Position numbers and translations under genes: made by a program
Shown: positions 52,499 through 61,434 of the stretch, in pieces
Position numbering within the stretch: position 1 is the stretch's first letter
How the letters are laid out: each line of letters starts with the position of its first letter
Assembly: GCA_910587455.1 (NCBI GenBank)
Contig: CAJULK010000010.1
Location: forward strand, 1 to 64,000
Reading direction: 5' to 3'
Origin: an uncultured Christensenellaceae bacterium
GTDB taxonomy: Bacteria > Bacillota > Clostridia > Christensenellales > Pumilibacteraceae
Length of the DNA stretch: 64,000 nucleotides
Notes under the pieces: generated by a model
Told to the model about the DNA's origin: nothing
The model's database searches: none
What the model saw: only the letters and a program-made list of their open reading frames with translations

Positions 52499-53808
52499 TC
52501 TCCGTCGGCAGCGGCTACGGCTTCGCCGTAAAGATCGTAATCGTCGCTGTCCGTAATTTTTATTTTATAAACCTTGCCCACATCTGCTTCCGCAGCAGTA
52601 AAGTATACGCGTCCGTCCACATCGGGCGCTTGAAACTCGGCGCGTCCCATGAACATATTCTTGTCAAAATCTATGTCCTCATACAACACGTCTACCGTTT
52701 TCCCGACCAAACTACCGCCGAACTCGCGCGTGACCGCCGTCGCTATCTCGCCGAGTATTTTTACGCGCTTTATCTTTTCGGACTTTTTGACCTGACCGCC
52801 CAGCCGCGCAGCCGCCGTACCGTCCTCTTTGGAATATGCGAATATGCCTGCATACTCTGGTTTTGCGCTTCGCACGAAATCGCAAAGCTCGCCGAATTCG
52901 GTTTCTGTTTCATTGGGGAATCCTACCATGAGCGTGGTGCGCACCGTAATGCCGCGCGCGTGAAGTTTGTCCGTAAGCGCGCGTATGTCCGCACCCGTCG
53001 TACGCCTGTTCATCAGCTTGAGTATCTTGTCGGACACATGCTGTACGGGCACGTCTATGTACTTGACTATTTTATCCGACGACGCGATCTTATCTATGAG
53101 CGCGTCCGTCACCTTTTCGGGATAGCAATACAAGAGCCTGATCTTAACGTCGAGACGTTCGAGTTCGGTCAAAAGCGAGATCAGAGAATCGCCTATATCC
53201 TCGCCGTACCGCGTAACGTCCTGCGCGACCAATATCAGTTCTTTAACGCCGTCGTTTACAAGCCCCTCGGCTTCCGCAACGATATCTGCCGCCCGACGCG
53301 AACGGTACCCGCCGCGTATAGACGGGATCGTGCAAAAAGTACATCTGTTATTGCAGCCCTCGGCTATCTTCAAGTACGCCACGTGCGGAAACGTGGTGAG
53401 AAGTCTCGGCGTATTTTCGGCGGCGTCGAAGTTTTCGGCTTCGCTCTCATTCGAGCGATCCGAAAGTCCTTCTATGATATCGGTTATTTTATCGTACTCG
53501 AAAGCGCCCAAAAACGCATCAGCTTCGGGCAATTCGTCAATAAGCTCCGCGCGGTATTTTTGCGGCAAACACCCCGTGACTATTATTTTTTCGCACTTGC
53601 CCGCTTTTTTAAGTTCGGCACACTCGAGTATAGTCTCTATGCTCTCGCTGCGGGCACTCTCTATAAACGCGCAAGTATTTATTATAATTACATCCGCGTC
53701 TTTGACGTCCGATACCGAATAGCCTTTTTGGGCTATGCGGTACAGCATGTGCTCCGTATCTATTCTGTTCTTGTCGCACCCCAGCGAAATTACGGCTATT
53801 TTTTTCAT
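52489..53808 (-). CDS. rimO: Ribosomal protein S12 methylthiotransferase RimO
   Basis: A 439-residue radical-SAM enzyme that adds a methylthio group to an aspartate of ribosomal protein S12. The N-terminal domain begins MKKIAVISLGCDKNRIDTE, where the cysteine is one ligand of the first iron-sulfur cluster. The radical-SAM triad is in CNNRCTFCTIPSIRGGYRSR. The TRAM domain is C-terminal. The start LGCDKNRID favours RimO over MiaB. It overlaps the preceding gene by an ATGA and pgsA by 10 nt. Confidence 0.95.
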   Translation of the reverse strand: MKKIAVISLGCDKNRIDTEHMLYRIAQKGYSVSDVKDADVIIINTCAFIESARSESIETILECAELKKAGKCEKIIVTGCLPQKYRAELIDELPEADAFLGAFEYDKITDIIEGLSDRSNESEAENFDAAENTPRLLTTFPHVAYLKIAEGCNNRCTFCTIPSIRGGYRSRRAADIVAEAEGLVNDGVKELILVAQDVTRYGEDIGDSLISLLTELERLDVKIRLLYCYPEKVTDALIDKIASSDKIVKYIDVPVQHVSDKILKLMNRRTTGADIRALTDKLHARGITVRTTLMVGFPNETETEFGELCDFVRSAKPEYAGIFAYSKEDGTAAARLGGQVKKSEKIKRVKILGEIATAVTREFGGSLVGKTVDVLYEDIDFDKNMFMGRAEFQAPDVDGRVYFTAAEADVGKVYKIKITDSDDYDLYGEAVAAADGECQ

Positions 53809-55262
53809 GTTCCGTCACCCTGCCCAAAGCGCGCCCCGTATTTATCGGCGGCGTCATTTGCCGTTATCTTCACGCTGCGCACGGGACTGTCCGCACGTTC
53901 ATCGCCGAGACAGCCCTCCGCCGACATTATATCCAATATTTTTTTTGCCTGAACGTATCCTATCCCCAGATCGTGCTGCATGTCGGGAACGGATATTTCT
54001 CCCGCCTCGACCGCCGTCGCAAGCGCGCGCACGAAAAGCTCTTTCAATTCGGGTTCGGATGTCGAAAAACTCGGCTTGACGTCGATACCGTCGGCGCTGC
54101 CGTGAACGTACGCTTCGCCTACCGCAGTTACCGAATACTTGGACGAAGCAGCGTCTTTAGCAATAAACCCGCGCGCTTCCAATCCGTCCAGAATACGCAT
54201 TGCTCTGGCATAACCCACGGAAAATCTGCGCTGAACGGTAGATGCGGAAATATATCCGTGGTGCATCGCCGCTTGAAGCGCTTCGACTGCAAGCGGGTCG
54301 CAACTCATTTCGGGCATATGCTTTATATCGCGCGCCGACGAACCGCTGCGGTCGGAATGAGTTTGTAAATACACTATTACGTTTAATATATCGAGTGCGT
54401 CCGCGTATACTCTTTTCGTTTTTTCGGGCGCTGCCGCGTATGCGGGATAAAACAACATTTCGTCGTTGCCGAGCCGTTCGGCGCCGGCGGTATGCAATAT
54501 AGTTTGCGATTCCGCGGCGGTAGACGTACAAAACGCTATGCGCGACGGGATGCTCGACGCTATACGCATGGAAAGAACGGTATTCGTCGGCATGGCGGTA
54601 GCAATCGCAAGATACATGCCTACGCTTCTGCCCTTGGAAGCCAAGCCGGCAACGGCTTTTTCTACGCGCACGCGCTTTTCGCCGAGCATAAACTCGGACA
54701 GTTCTGCGATAACGACGATCGTCTTAGTAAGCTTTTCGCCGCGAACTTCGCCTTTGCGCACACGCTCGTTGTAATCGTCTATACAGGAAGCGCCGCATGC
54801 CGAAAACAGCTCGACGCGGCGATCCGCTTCCGTAAGCGCAAATTCGAGCGACGCGACCGCGACCGTTCTGTCGCGTATAAGTCCAGAATCGGACAGATGC
54901 GGCATACCCTCGTATTTTTTGAAATAACCCTTATCGGAATCTATAAGCATAAACCTTACGTCGCTCGGCGCGGCTTTGTAAATTATGCTTACTACCAAAC
55001 AGTCCAAAAACATCGCGCAACCGCTGCCCGTCCGCCCCGCGACGATGATCTGCGGCGCTCTTTCAAAGTCGCACAACACTGTTTCTCCGCGGTCGTTCTT
55101 GCCTACCGCAAACGCAAGCGGCGAACGCGCGGATATAAAATCTTCCGCTCGGATTATTTCGTTCAGACCGATTATATCCGTCTGTCCCGTACGACCGTAA
55201 TCGGTAAGAAGATCTGCGGGCGGAGGCACGTATCTATTCGTATTTTCGTTTCTTTCACTCAT
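53805..55262 (-). CDS. Degenerate FtsK/SpoIIIE-like protein with two winged-helix domains
   Basis: A 485-residue protein that aligns by eye with the motor part of the FtsK encoded directly upstream (for example KYEGMPHL versus KYGGMPHL, and GNDEMLFYP versus GNGDMLFYP). There are no membrane helices. The Walker A motif reads GRTGSGCA, so the essential lysine is Cys82, and the Walker B segment TIVVIAELSEF has Ala186 where FtsK has Asp; ATP hydrolysis is not expected. Two FtsK gamma-like winged helices follow: residues about 303-375 (STVQRRFSVGYARAMRILDGL) and about 405-470 (DMQHDLGIGYVQAKKILDIM). It may be a DNA-binding partner or regulator of FtsK. It is 80 nt after ftsK and overlaps rimO. The frame is intact, which argues against a decaying pseudogene. 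Confidence 0.85.
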   Translation of the reverse strand: MSERNENTNRYVPPPADLLTDYGRTGQTDIIGLNEIIRAEDFISARSPLAFAVGKNDRGETVLCDFERAPQIIVAGRTGSGCAMFLDCLVVSIIYKAAPSDVRFMLIDSDKGYFKKYEGMPHLSDSGLIRDRTVAVASLEFALTEADRRVELFSACGASCIDDYNERVRKGEVRGEKLTKTIVVIAELSEFMLGEKRVRVEKAVAGLASKGRSVGMYLAIATAMPTNTVLSMRIASSIPSRIAFCTSTAAESQTILHTAGAERLGNDEMLFYPAYAAAPEKTKRVYADALDILNVIVYLQTHSDRSGSSARDIKHMPEMSCDPLAVEALQAAMHHGYISASTVQRRFSVGYARAMRILDGLEARGFIAKDAASSKYSVTAVGEAYVHGSADGIDVKPSFSTSEPELKELFVRALATAVEAGEISVPDMQHDLGIGYVQAKKILDIMSAEGCLGDERADSPVRSVKITANDAADKYGARFGQGDGT

Positions 55263-55342
55263 GCTTTATCCAATTTCGTGTGCCGCGGCAGAGACGAACC
55301 ACATTCCGCCGTCCGATATCGGTACGTATATTCCTGCCTGCG

Positions 55343-58300
55343 TCAGCCCTCGTCGCTCGAATCGCCGAACTCTGCGCGGTACTGCTCGGGCGTCATCAAA
55401 ACGTCGCGCGGCTTGCTGTTGCCCGTGCTCGGTCCGATATACCCGCTTTCTTCGAGCGAATCTATGATACGCGCCGCACGCGCATAACCGATAGCAAACC
55501 TGCGCTGAATGACGGAGGTGGATATCTGTTTTGCCGTGACCGCTTGCGCGAGGACTCGCGGCAATAACGGATCGGTATTCGACGCTTCGCCGCCGCCACC
55601 GCCGCCGCTTCCGCCGTTGCCGAACACGAACTTCGACGCGTCCTCGTTGAAGTCCGTTTCGAAGTGATCCTTTATATAGTTGACTACCGCGGCGACTTCC
55701 GTGCCGCTTATGAACGAACCTTGCACGCGCAGCGGCGCCGAGAACGTTACGGGATAGAACAGCATGTCGCCGTTGCCCAAAAGTTCTTCGGCACCCGTCA
55801 TATCGAGTATGATACGCGAATCTATCTGCTGCGACACCTTGAACGATATTCGGCTCGTAAGGTTGGTCTTGATCGTACCCGTGATAACGTCCGCCGACGG
55901 GCGCTGCGTCGCCACAATAAGGTGGATGCCCGCCGCGCGCGCCTTTGCCGCAATTACCATGATACGGTTTTCTATCTCGCCCTTATACTGCGACGCCATA
56001 AGGTCGGCAAGCTCGTCCACTATAACGATGATGTGCGGCATTTTGTCTATCGTGCCGTTTTCCACATCGGGCAGTTTGTTAAATTCGGAAACCTGTCCGC
56101 ACGCATACTTTTGAAGCAGCGTGTATCGCCGTTCCATTTCGTTTGCCGCCCATTTGAGCGCATTGAGCGCCTCTTGCTGCTCGACGACTATCTTGTCGAG
56201 CAAAAGGTGCGGCATTCCGCCGTACTTGCTGAACTCTACGCGCTTGGGGTCTATCAGAATAAAGCGCACGTCCTCGGGACTCGATTTATAAAGCAGACTG
56301 ACAAGCAAGCCGTTTAAGCACGCGCTCTTGCCGCTGCCCGTTTGTCCCGCTATGAGAAGGTGCGGAATCTTTTCGAGATCGCAAAGCACCATGTCGCCGC
56401 TTATATCTTTGCCGACGGAGAAAGTAAGCGGAGATTTGGCTTTTGCGAATTTGGAATGTTCTATGACTTCGCGAAGCCCTATCGTTTCCTGTTCCGCATT
56501 AGGCACTTCTATGCCGACGGCGCGTTTTCCCGGTATAGGCGCTTCGATACGTATGCTCTTTGCCGCAAGCTCGTACTTGATGTCGGCGCTGCGCGCTTCT
56601 ATCGACTTAACTGTAACGCCCGACGGAACTTCGAGCTCGTACCGCGTTACCGTAGGACCGGGCACGATATTTATGACCTTGACTTCCGCTTTAAGATAAC
56701 CGCTTATTACCTGTTCGAGTATTTCCGCCTTGTGCGCAAGATCCTCTTGCGAAACTTCGTTCTTGGGACGAACCTGCAAAAGGTCAATGGGCGGCGGCGT
56801 GTAATTGTATTTTTTACTGCGCTTTTTCTCGTTGATGACGACCGTTTCTTCCGCTTGTTTTTTCATCACGCTGTCGAGCGTGATCTGATTTTCGAGCGGC
56901 GCGTTGCGCTTTTCGCGTTTCGGCTGCTTTTGCCCCGACGTTTTTATCTGCTCGACGTCGCCCGAATCCGCAGACACGTACATTCCCGAAAGATCGTCGC
57001 CGGCGATGATATCGCTTGTAACGTCGTGCTTTTCAGAAAGATCGATAACGGGCGCGTCCGAAATAACGAGCGAACTTCTTCCGCCCGACGCGTCGGACGT
57101 CGAATCCGAGACCTTTATGTTGCTCGCATCGGTTATGCCGTCGGGATCCGTAACGGGATCGGCGCCGTTCGAAGCGGTGAGAATGTTCGGAGATTTGGGC
57201 GCGGCGGCAAAAGCGCTTCCGTCCAAAATATCGTCGTCGCCGTCATCTATAAGATCGTCGGCGGGCGCTTCGGCAAAGCGATCGCGCTCCTCGAACGCGT
57301 CGAATATCTCCTCTTCGGCTTCCTCTTGCGCGGCGGACAACGATGCGGAATTGGCTTCTATCATAGCCTTGAACTTATCGTCGAACGTCATCGGCGCAGG
57401 CTCGGGCGCAGGCTCGGGTTCGGGCGGCTTTACCGACGCGTCGATAATATCGTCGAGCTGCGGCGCCGAAGAATAATCGGGCTTGAAAAACGGCGCAGAC
57501 ACGCCCGTGCCGCGCGCGTCGTATCGCGGCTCGTCGGCGGGCTTCAGCCTGTCGGCGTCCATAATATCGTCGGCGTTGTTGAATTCTATATTTTTTACGG
57601 GCGGGAACACGATATCGGTTATACCGTTCGTTCCGTCGTAATCTTTGCGCGTGGGACGTTCGGTCGCAGGCTCGTACGCCTGCGCCGGCGCGCCTTTGCC
57701 GCGGACGTCTATTATGCCGTCGTCCGCAGTATATTCGGACAGCGCGTCGTCGCGCTTTTGAGAGCGCACATATGCGTCGTTGTTTTGCCGTTCGGCTTTG
57801 GGGAACGCTTCCTCGTGCGTTTCTTCGCGGTAGCGCCTGCCGAACTCTTCCGTCTCTTCCCTGCCAATCGCGGCGGCGTCGCCGTAAATGGCCGAAAGAG
57901 CGGATGCGCCGGACCCTGTTCGCGCACGGTTATCCGTAAACGCCTGTTCTATAGTCATGAGCGGCGACGGACCGTACGACGTAACGTTGCGCTTTTCGCG
58001 CACGGGAATATCGGACGCTACGCCCGTCTCCGAAACGACCGATGGTGCGTGCGGAGTGACTGTGCCTATATACAGCTCGCGCACCGTATCGACGGGCACG
58101 ACCTTGCCGGGCTCTCCGCGCGTCGCGAAGTTGCTCGACGGTTTTTTTGCGGGCTTGGGCTGTTCGGGGAGCTGAGTCTTGCGCGCGCGAAGTCTGCCGA
58201 TAAGTCCCGTCATGAATATAACCGTCACGATTATCGCGACGGAAAAAATAACGTAACATGCGATCTCGGTTATAAGCGCCTGCAAGCCGTACGAAATAGC

Positions 58301-58699
58301 GCCGAACACGACTCCGCCCGCAGTGAATTTAACATCGTAAACGTTAGCCATGTACGAAGAAAAAGGTTTGTCGAGATAAGAATGTGTTGTGGCGAGCTGC
58401 AAAATTACGAGTAGGAAAAAAACCGTCAGTATTACGCAAACGGTCGTGCGCGCCGACGGTCTTCCGCGGCGCAAAAGTATGCATATTCCGAGTGCCGCGA
58501 GCGCGACGAGCATGGGATAGGACGCAAACCCGAACACGCCGAGCATTACGTTGAAAATAGCCATGCTGAACACGCCGAGCATGGGCGGAATAGCTATACA
58601 CAGCAATATAAACAACGAAATAATAGCAATCACTATTCCGAGTTTGTCGTGATTGCCCGTCGGTTTATTATTTCTTTCTCCGAACCTTTTGTTAGCCAA
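55343..58699 (-). CDS. ftsK: DNA translocase FtsK/SpoIIIE
   Basis: A translocase of 1,118 residues that pumps DNA through the closing septum. Four hydrophobic helices (about 20-165), a long acidic low-complexity linker (about 190-640), the alpha/beta motor domain with Walker A AGQTGSGKSACLN and Walker B IIVIVDELADLM, and a C-terminal gamma winged helix (SVIQRRFAIGYARAARIIDSLEESG). A GSGGGGGG run joins motor and gamma. I prefer the TTG at 58699 (MANKRFGERN, with GAGG upstream); the ATG at 58732 is open and in frame but has no ribosome-binding site. It heads the housekeeping block and is followed by the degenerate paralogue. Confidence 0.94.
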   Translation of the reverse strand: MANKRFGERNNKPTGNHDKLGIVIAIISLFILLCIAIPPMLGVFSMAIFNVMLGVFGFASYPMLVALAALGICILLRRGRPSARTTVCVILTVFFLLVILQLATTHSYLDKPFSSYMANVYDVKFTAGGVVFGAISYGLQALITEIACYVIFSVAIIVTVIFMTGLIGRLRARKTQLPEQPKPAKKPSSNFATRGEPGKVVPVDTVRELYIGTVTPHAPSVVSETGVASDIPVREKRNVTSYGPSPLMTIEQAFTDNRARTGSGASALSAIYGDAAAIGREETEEFGRRYREETHEEAFPKAERQNNDAYVRSQKRDDALSEYTADDGIIDVRGKGAPAQAYEPATERPTRKDYDGTNGITDIVFPPVKNIEFNNADDIMDADRLKPADEPRYDARGTGVSAPFFKPDYSSAPQLDDIIDASVKPPEPEPAPEPAPMTFDDKFKAMIEANSASLSAAQEEAEEEIFDAFEERDRFAEAPADDLIDDGDDDILDGSAFAAAPKSPNILTASNGADPVTDPDGITDASNIKVSDSTSDASGGRSSLVISDAPVIDLSEKHDVTSDIIAGDDLSGMYVSADSGDVEQIKTSGQKQPKREKRNAPLENQITLDSVMKKQAEETVVINEKKRSKKYNYTPPPIDLLQVRPKNEVSQEDLAHKAEILEQVISGYLKAEVKVINIVPGPTVTRYELEVPSGVTVKSIEARSADIKYELAAKSIRIEAPIPGKRAVGIEVPNAEQETIGLREVIEHSKFAKAKSPLTFSVGKDISGDMVLCDLEKIPHLLIAGQTGSGKSACLNGLLVSLLYKSSPEDVRFILIDPKRVEFSKYGGMPHLLLDKIVVEQQEALNALKWAANEMERRYTLLQKYACGQVSEFNKLPDVENGTIDKMPHIIVIVDELADLMASQYKGEIENRIMVIAAKARAAGIHLIVATQRPSADVITGTIKTNLTSRISFKVSQQIDSRIILDMTGAEELLGNGDMLFYPVTFSAPLRVQGSFISGTEVAAVVNYIKDHFETDFNEDASKFVFGNGGSGGGGGGEASNTDPLLPRVLAQAVTAKQISTSVIQRRFAIGYARAARIIDSLEESGYIGPSTGNSKPRDVLMTPEQYRAEFGDSSDEG

Positions 58700-58750
58700 A
58701 ATACGCCTCGCGGTAAATGTTATTAAAAACACATACTTCTACTGATTACA

Positions 58751-58780
58751 AGTATATCATAAAGCGGTGTGTTTTTTCAA
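58751..58780 (-). promoter_or_regulatory. Promoter of the ftsK block
   Basis: On the minus strand TTGAAA (58775-58780), an 18-bp spacer and TATACT (58751-58756). The start is near 58744. The region 58781-58978 between it and the zinc-ribbon gene holds no gene that I can support. Confidence 0.6.
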
Positions 58781-58978
58781 GTCTTTGCGGTAAATATTTA
58801 ATTTTTTTTTGAATATCCGAAAAACCGATTGGAAATTCCCATATTCGCGTCCGCACTATGCGGCGATTATAAACTTTTATAAAAAGTCTATCCCCCATCT
58901 CGGAATAACTGTCGTCCTACGTACCGCCGACATGCCCCGACCAATTCGATTGCGCGCGACACAGCGGCAAGCATGCCG

Positions 58979-59515
58979 TCAGTCGCCGCCGTTGCGTTTG
59001 AACGGATTTTTGAACTTTCCGCCCGCACCGCCGCCGCTCTTACCGCCGGCATGCGAACCCGAATCGGGTTTATTCGCACGTTTTTTATCCGAATCTATCT
59101 TGTTTCCTTCCTCGTCGAAGAACTCGACGTTCTTCACCTCTACCACGGGGCCTTGCTTTTTCTTCTTTTTTTGCAATTCTTCCTCGTGCCGACGCGGCGA
59201 TCGGCTCTCGCCGCGGATGTCGAAGCCGAAAAGTCCGCCGAGCAGGCTTGTGAGCGGATCTCCGAAAATATCGTCGAAAATCGACGAGAACGGATCGGTA
59301 TATCCGCCCGAATATCCGTCGTCGTACGATGTGGTAATATAAACGTTGCTCGGATCTATTACCTTGGTATTGTTTTCTTCCTCGCTGTTTTTCTTCTCTT
59401 TGCCGTCATCGTTGCTGCGGCTCGAATCGACGGCCGCGAGATTTTTCACCTCGTAGCCGCAACGCAAACATCTATGTGCGTTGCCCATATCGTGACCACA
59501 CTGCGGACAAATCAT
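58979..59515 (-). CDS. Zinc-ribbon protein of unknown function
   Basis: A 178-residue soluble protein. The first 22 residues form a zinc ribbon (MICPQCGHDM and CLRCGYEV, four cysteines in two C-x2-C pairs, with an added H in AHRC). The rest is low-complexity: an acidic part, a Gly/Asp/Phe stretch (DPFSSIFDDIFGDPLTSLLGG), Lys/Glu repeats (EEELQKKKKK) and a Gly/Lys-rich tail. No enzyme motif is seen. It has its own perfect promoter and a GAGGT ribosome-binding site, so it is likely well expressed. Similar ribbon-plus-disorder proteins occur widely, with no known role. Confidence 0.7.
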   Translation of the reverse strand: MICPQCGHDMGNAHRCLRCGYEVKNLAAVDSSRSNDDGKEKKNSEEENNTKVIDPSNVYITTSYDDGYSGGYTDPFSSIFDDIFGDPLTSLLGGLFGFDIRGESRSPRRHEEELQKKKKKQGPVVEVKNVEFFDEEGNKIDSDKKRANKPDSGSHAGGKSGGGAGGKFKNPFKRNGGD

Positions 59516-59544
59516 AACAACCTCAAATCCTCTTTACATCTATC

Positions 59545-59573
59545 ATTATAATAACCGAAATCGGATTTGTCAA
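59545..59573 (-). promoter_or_regulatory. Consensus promoter of the zinc-ribbon gene
   Basis: On the minus strand TTGACA (59568-59573), 17 bp and TATAAT (59545-59550), both perfect. The leader is about 23 nt, with a normal ribosome-binding site. Confidence 0.85.
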
Positions 59574-59627
59574 CTTTTTAACATCGTTTATGCGCTTTTG
59601 GTGCCGCAAATAAAGCGTTCGATATTT

Positions 59628-61325
59628 TTATGCCCTGTAATTATCTATATTATCGTTGAGTGTTTTCAGTTTTTTGCCCATATATTCGGAATACGGCATA
59701 TTGACGGTATTGCCTGCGTCGAACTTTGTATTATTGGGCAGCGTGCACGTCGCAGAAAATGCTGCGTACTTATTTTTATATCCGATCTTGTACGCATCGA
59801 ACGCGCTTTCTTTTATCGCGTCGGACGACGCAAACGCGATGAGCCGTTCGCGGTATTTCATAAGGACCGATCCTTCGCCGCAGGGCGCACCCTTGTCTAT
59901 AAGTTTAATATACAGAGGATTGGTCTGATTGCCGCGAGCGGCGGTCTGACGGGTATACGGCGTTAGATCGGTGTTTGCGTTGTGCGGATTCCAATCCTTT
60001 GTTATACCCAAACAACGGTCGTAATCGTACGGAATGAATATAGCCTTGCCGTCGCCGCGGAAATAGATATAAAAGTTGTTCGCATTGTTGCGTATGCAGT
60101 CGGGGTTGCCGATAATATAATTAAGCGCTTCGAACTTAGCGAAATAATCGACGTCGATAAGATCCACGTAATCGCTCGCAGAGCCGACGCCGAGCGCGGA
60201 TATGAAATCGGTCAGCTTGGAGAAATCGCGATTGCCGTTACCGTCCACAACTTTTTTATTGGTCTTTTTGTCGTAGGTATAGAACTTGCCGTTCAGCTCG
60301 TCCTCCACCCCGACGGTCCCGTCCGCGTCGGTAAAGTCTGCGGGCTTGTTCGATCCCCACGAACATTTGTATAGATCGCCGTCCGCGTCGTCGGGCATAG
60401 CACGCGCGAGAAATACTTCGTCTACCGCTTCGAACAGTTTATACACGCCGAGATTTCTGAACGACTTGTCTTTTTCTTTGGCGGCGACGGCGCACAGCGT
60501 GCTGTCGGGCGCTATTATACCGTTGTCGCGAAACAGCTTCATAGCATATATGTCGCGGACATGGCTGTCGTCGGCGGTGGAATTCCATTTGATATCCACC
60601 TTTTCCATTTTGCCTAACGTTCTGTTTTTGCGCGCCTTGCGCTCGTCTTTGCTTTCCCACACTTTTATTTCGTCTGGGGAATACTCGTCCCCGTCGTCGA
60701 AAGTTTGCGTGAACGACAGCTTAAAGTGCACACTGTCGTAAAAACCGTCGTCATTGTAAAATGATCGACGCGACGTGTTACCCTTCATTCTTACGCCCAC
60801 TTCCTCGTAGTAATACTCGAGCGTGCCGTCAGCCGTCGTTATCCCTACGGTGACCGAATCCGCCATACGGTAAATGGGAGATTTTCCGCCGATAAAATTC
60901 CAATAATCGCGGTCGAGCTTTTTCCACTCCGCGTCGGACATATCTATATCGAGTTTGACGGTAGAGCCCGCGTCGAACAGCGCGTCGTATACCGAATCCT
61001 CCGCGCCCGACACATAGGTCGCAGTAAAGGTCTGCGCGGCCGTATACGTTTTATCCGAATCGAACCGCTCGTCGCCGCAATACCATCCGGCAAACGCATA
61101 TCCGTCGCGCACGGGCGAATCGTCGAGTTCGACTTTTCCGTTTTTGTCGGCAACAACGGTCACGCCGTTCTTTCCGTCGCGGAACGCGCCGTCGCCGCAA
61201 TCGAATGTAAGCTCTACGGTTTCCGCAGTATCGTTGCCGCCGTTGTCGCCGCCGACAGTAGGCGCGCATGCGGCAAAAACAAAACATGCCGCCGTGATCA
61301 TTCCCGCTATAAGTATCTTTTTCAT
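59628..61325 (-). CDS. CotH-family lipoprotein with an InlB-like repeat
   Basis: A 565-residue lipoprotein; the lipobox FAAC puts the modified cysteine at residue 20. Residues about 40-100 form one InlB B-type repeat (ending GYAFAGWYCGDERF). Residues about 110-550 match the CotH family: LDIDMSDAEWKKLD, VGVRMKGNTSRRSF, FKLSFTQTF and the kinase-like end NNFYIYFR then FIPYDYDRCLG, where the D-x-D would bind metal. In Bacillus CotH is a protein kinase of spore-coat proteins; surface CotH proteins also occur in non-sporulating bacteria and in fungi. Kinase activity here is inference. The ATG at 61325 starts 6 nt after a -10 box, so the mRNA is probably leaderless; GTG 61343 and ATG 61331 lie inside the promoter. 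Confidence 0.88.
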   Translation of the reverse strand: MKKILIAGMITAACFVFAACAPTVGGDNGGNDTAETVELTFDCGDGAFRDGKNGVTVVADKNGKVELDDSPVRDGYAFAGWYCGDERFDSDKTYTAAQTFTATYVSGAEDSVYDALFDAGSTVKLDIDMSDAEWKKLDRDYWNFIGGKSPIYRMADSVTVGITTADGTLEYYYEEVGVRMKGNTSRRSFYNDDGFYDSVHFKLSFTQTFDDGDEYSPDEIKVWESKDERKARKNRTLGKMEKVDIKWNSTADDSHVRDIYAMKLFRDNGIIAPDSTLCAVAAKEKDKSFRNLGVYKLFEAVDEVFLARAMPDDADGDLYKCSWGSNKPADFTDADGTVGVEDELNGKFYTYDKKTNKKVVDGNGNRDFSKLTDFISALGVGSASDYVDLIDVDYFAKFEALNYIIGNPDCIRNNANNFYIYFRGDGKAIFIPYDYDRCLGITKDWNPHNANTDLTPYTRQTAARGNQTNPLYIKLIDKGAPCGEGSVLMKYRERLIAFASSDAIKESAFDAYKIGYKNKYAAFSATCTLPNNTKFDAGNTVNMPYSEYMGKKLKTLNDNIDNYRA

Positions 61326-61331
61326 GCGCAT

Positions 61332-61360
61332 ATTATAGCACACGCAAACCGTTTAATCAA
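61332..61360 (-). promoter_or_regulatory. Leaderless promoter of the CotH-like gene
   Basis: On the minus strand TTGATT (61355-61360), 17 bp and TATAAT (61332-61337) preceded by TGC, an extended -10. The box ends 6 nt before the ATG. Confidence 0.75.
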
Positions 61361-61369
61361 CGGTTTGCG
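61343..61369. promoter_or_regulatory. Perfect 11-bp inverted repeat within the CotH promoter
   Basis: CGCAAACCGTT (61343-61353) and AACGGTTTGCG (61359-61369) are perfect inverted copies with a 5-bp spacer. The repeat covers the -35 and most of the spacer, so a protein bound here would block the promoter. It precedes both divergent genes and follows none, so a terminator role is unlikely. Confidence 0.6.
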
Positions 61370-61399
61370 CGCGGTTAATTAAATTTTCCCGTCAACCTC

Positions 61400-61428
61400 T
61401 CGACATGCGCCGCGAGACGTGATATAAT
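61400..61428 (+). promoter_or_regulatory. Leaderless promoter of the small membrane-protein gene
   Basis: TCGACA (61400-61405), 17 bp and TATAAT (61423-61428) preceded by TGA, an extended -10. It ends 6 nt before the GTG at 61435. Confidence 0.75.
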
Positions 61429-61434
61429 ACATGC

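Noticed and set aside
56342..58414. Plus-strand open frame of 690 codons opposite ftsK
   Set aside because: Shadow of ftsK; Arg/Phe-rich with no start signals.
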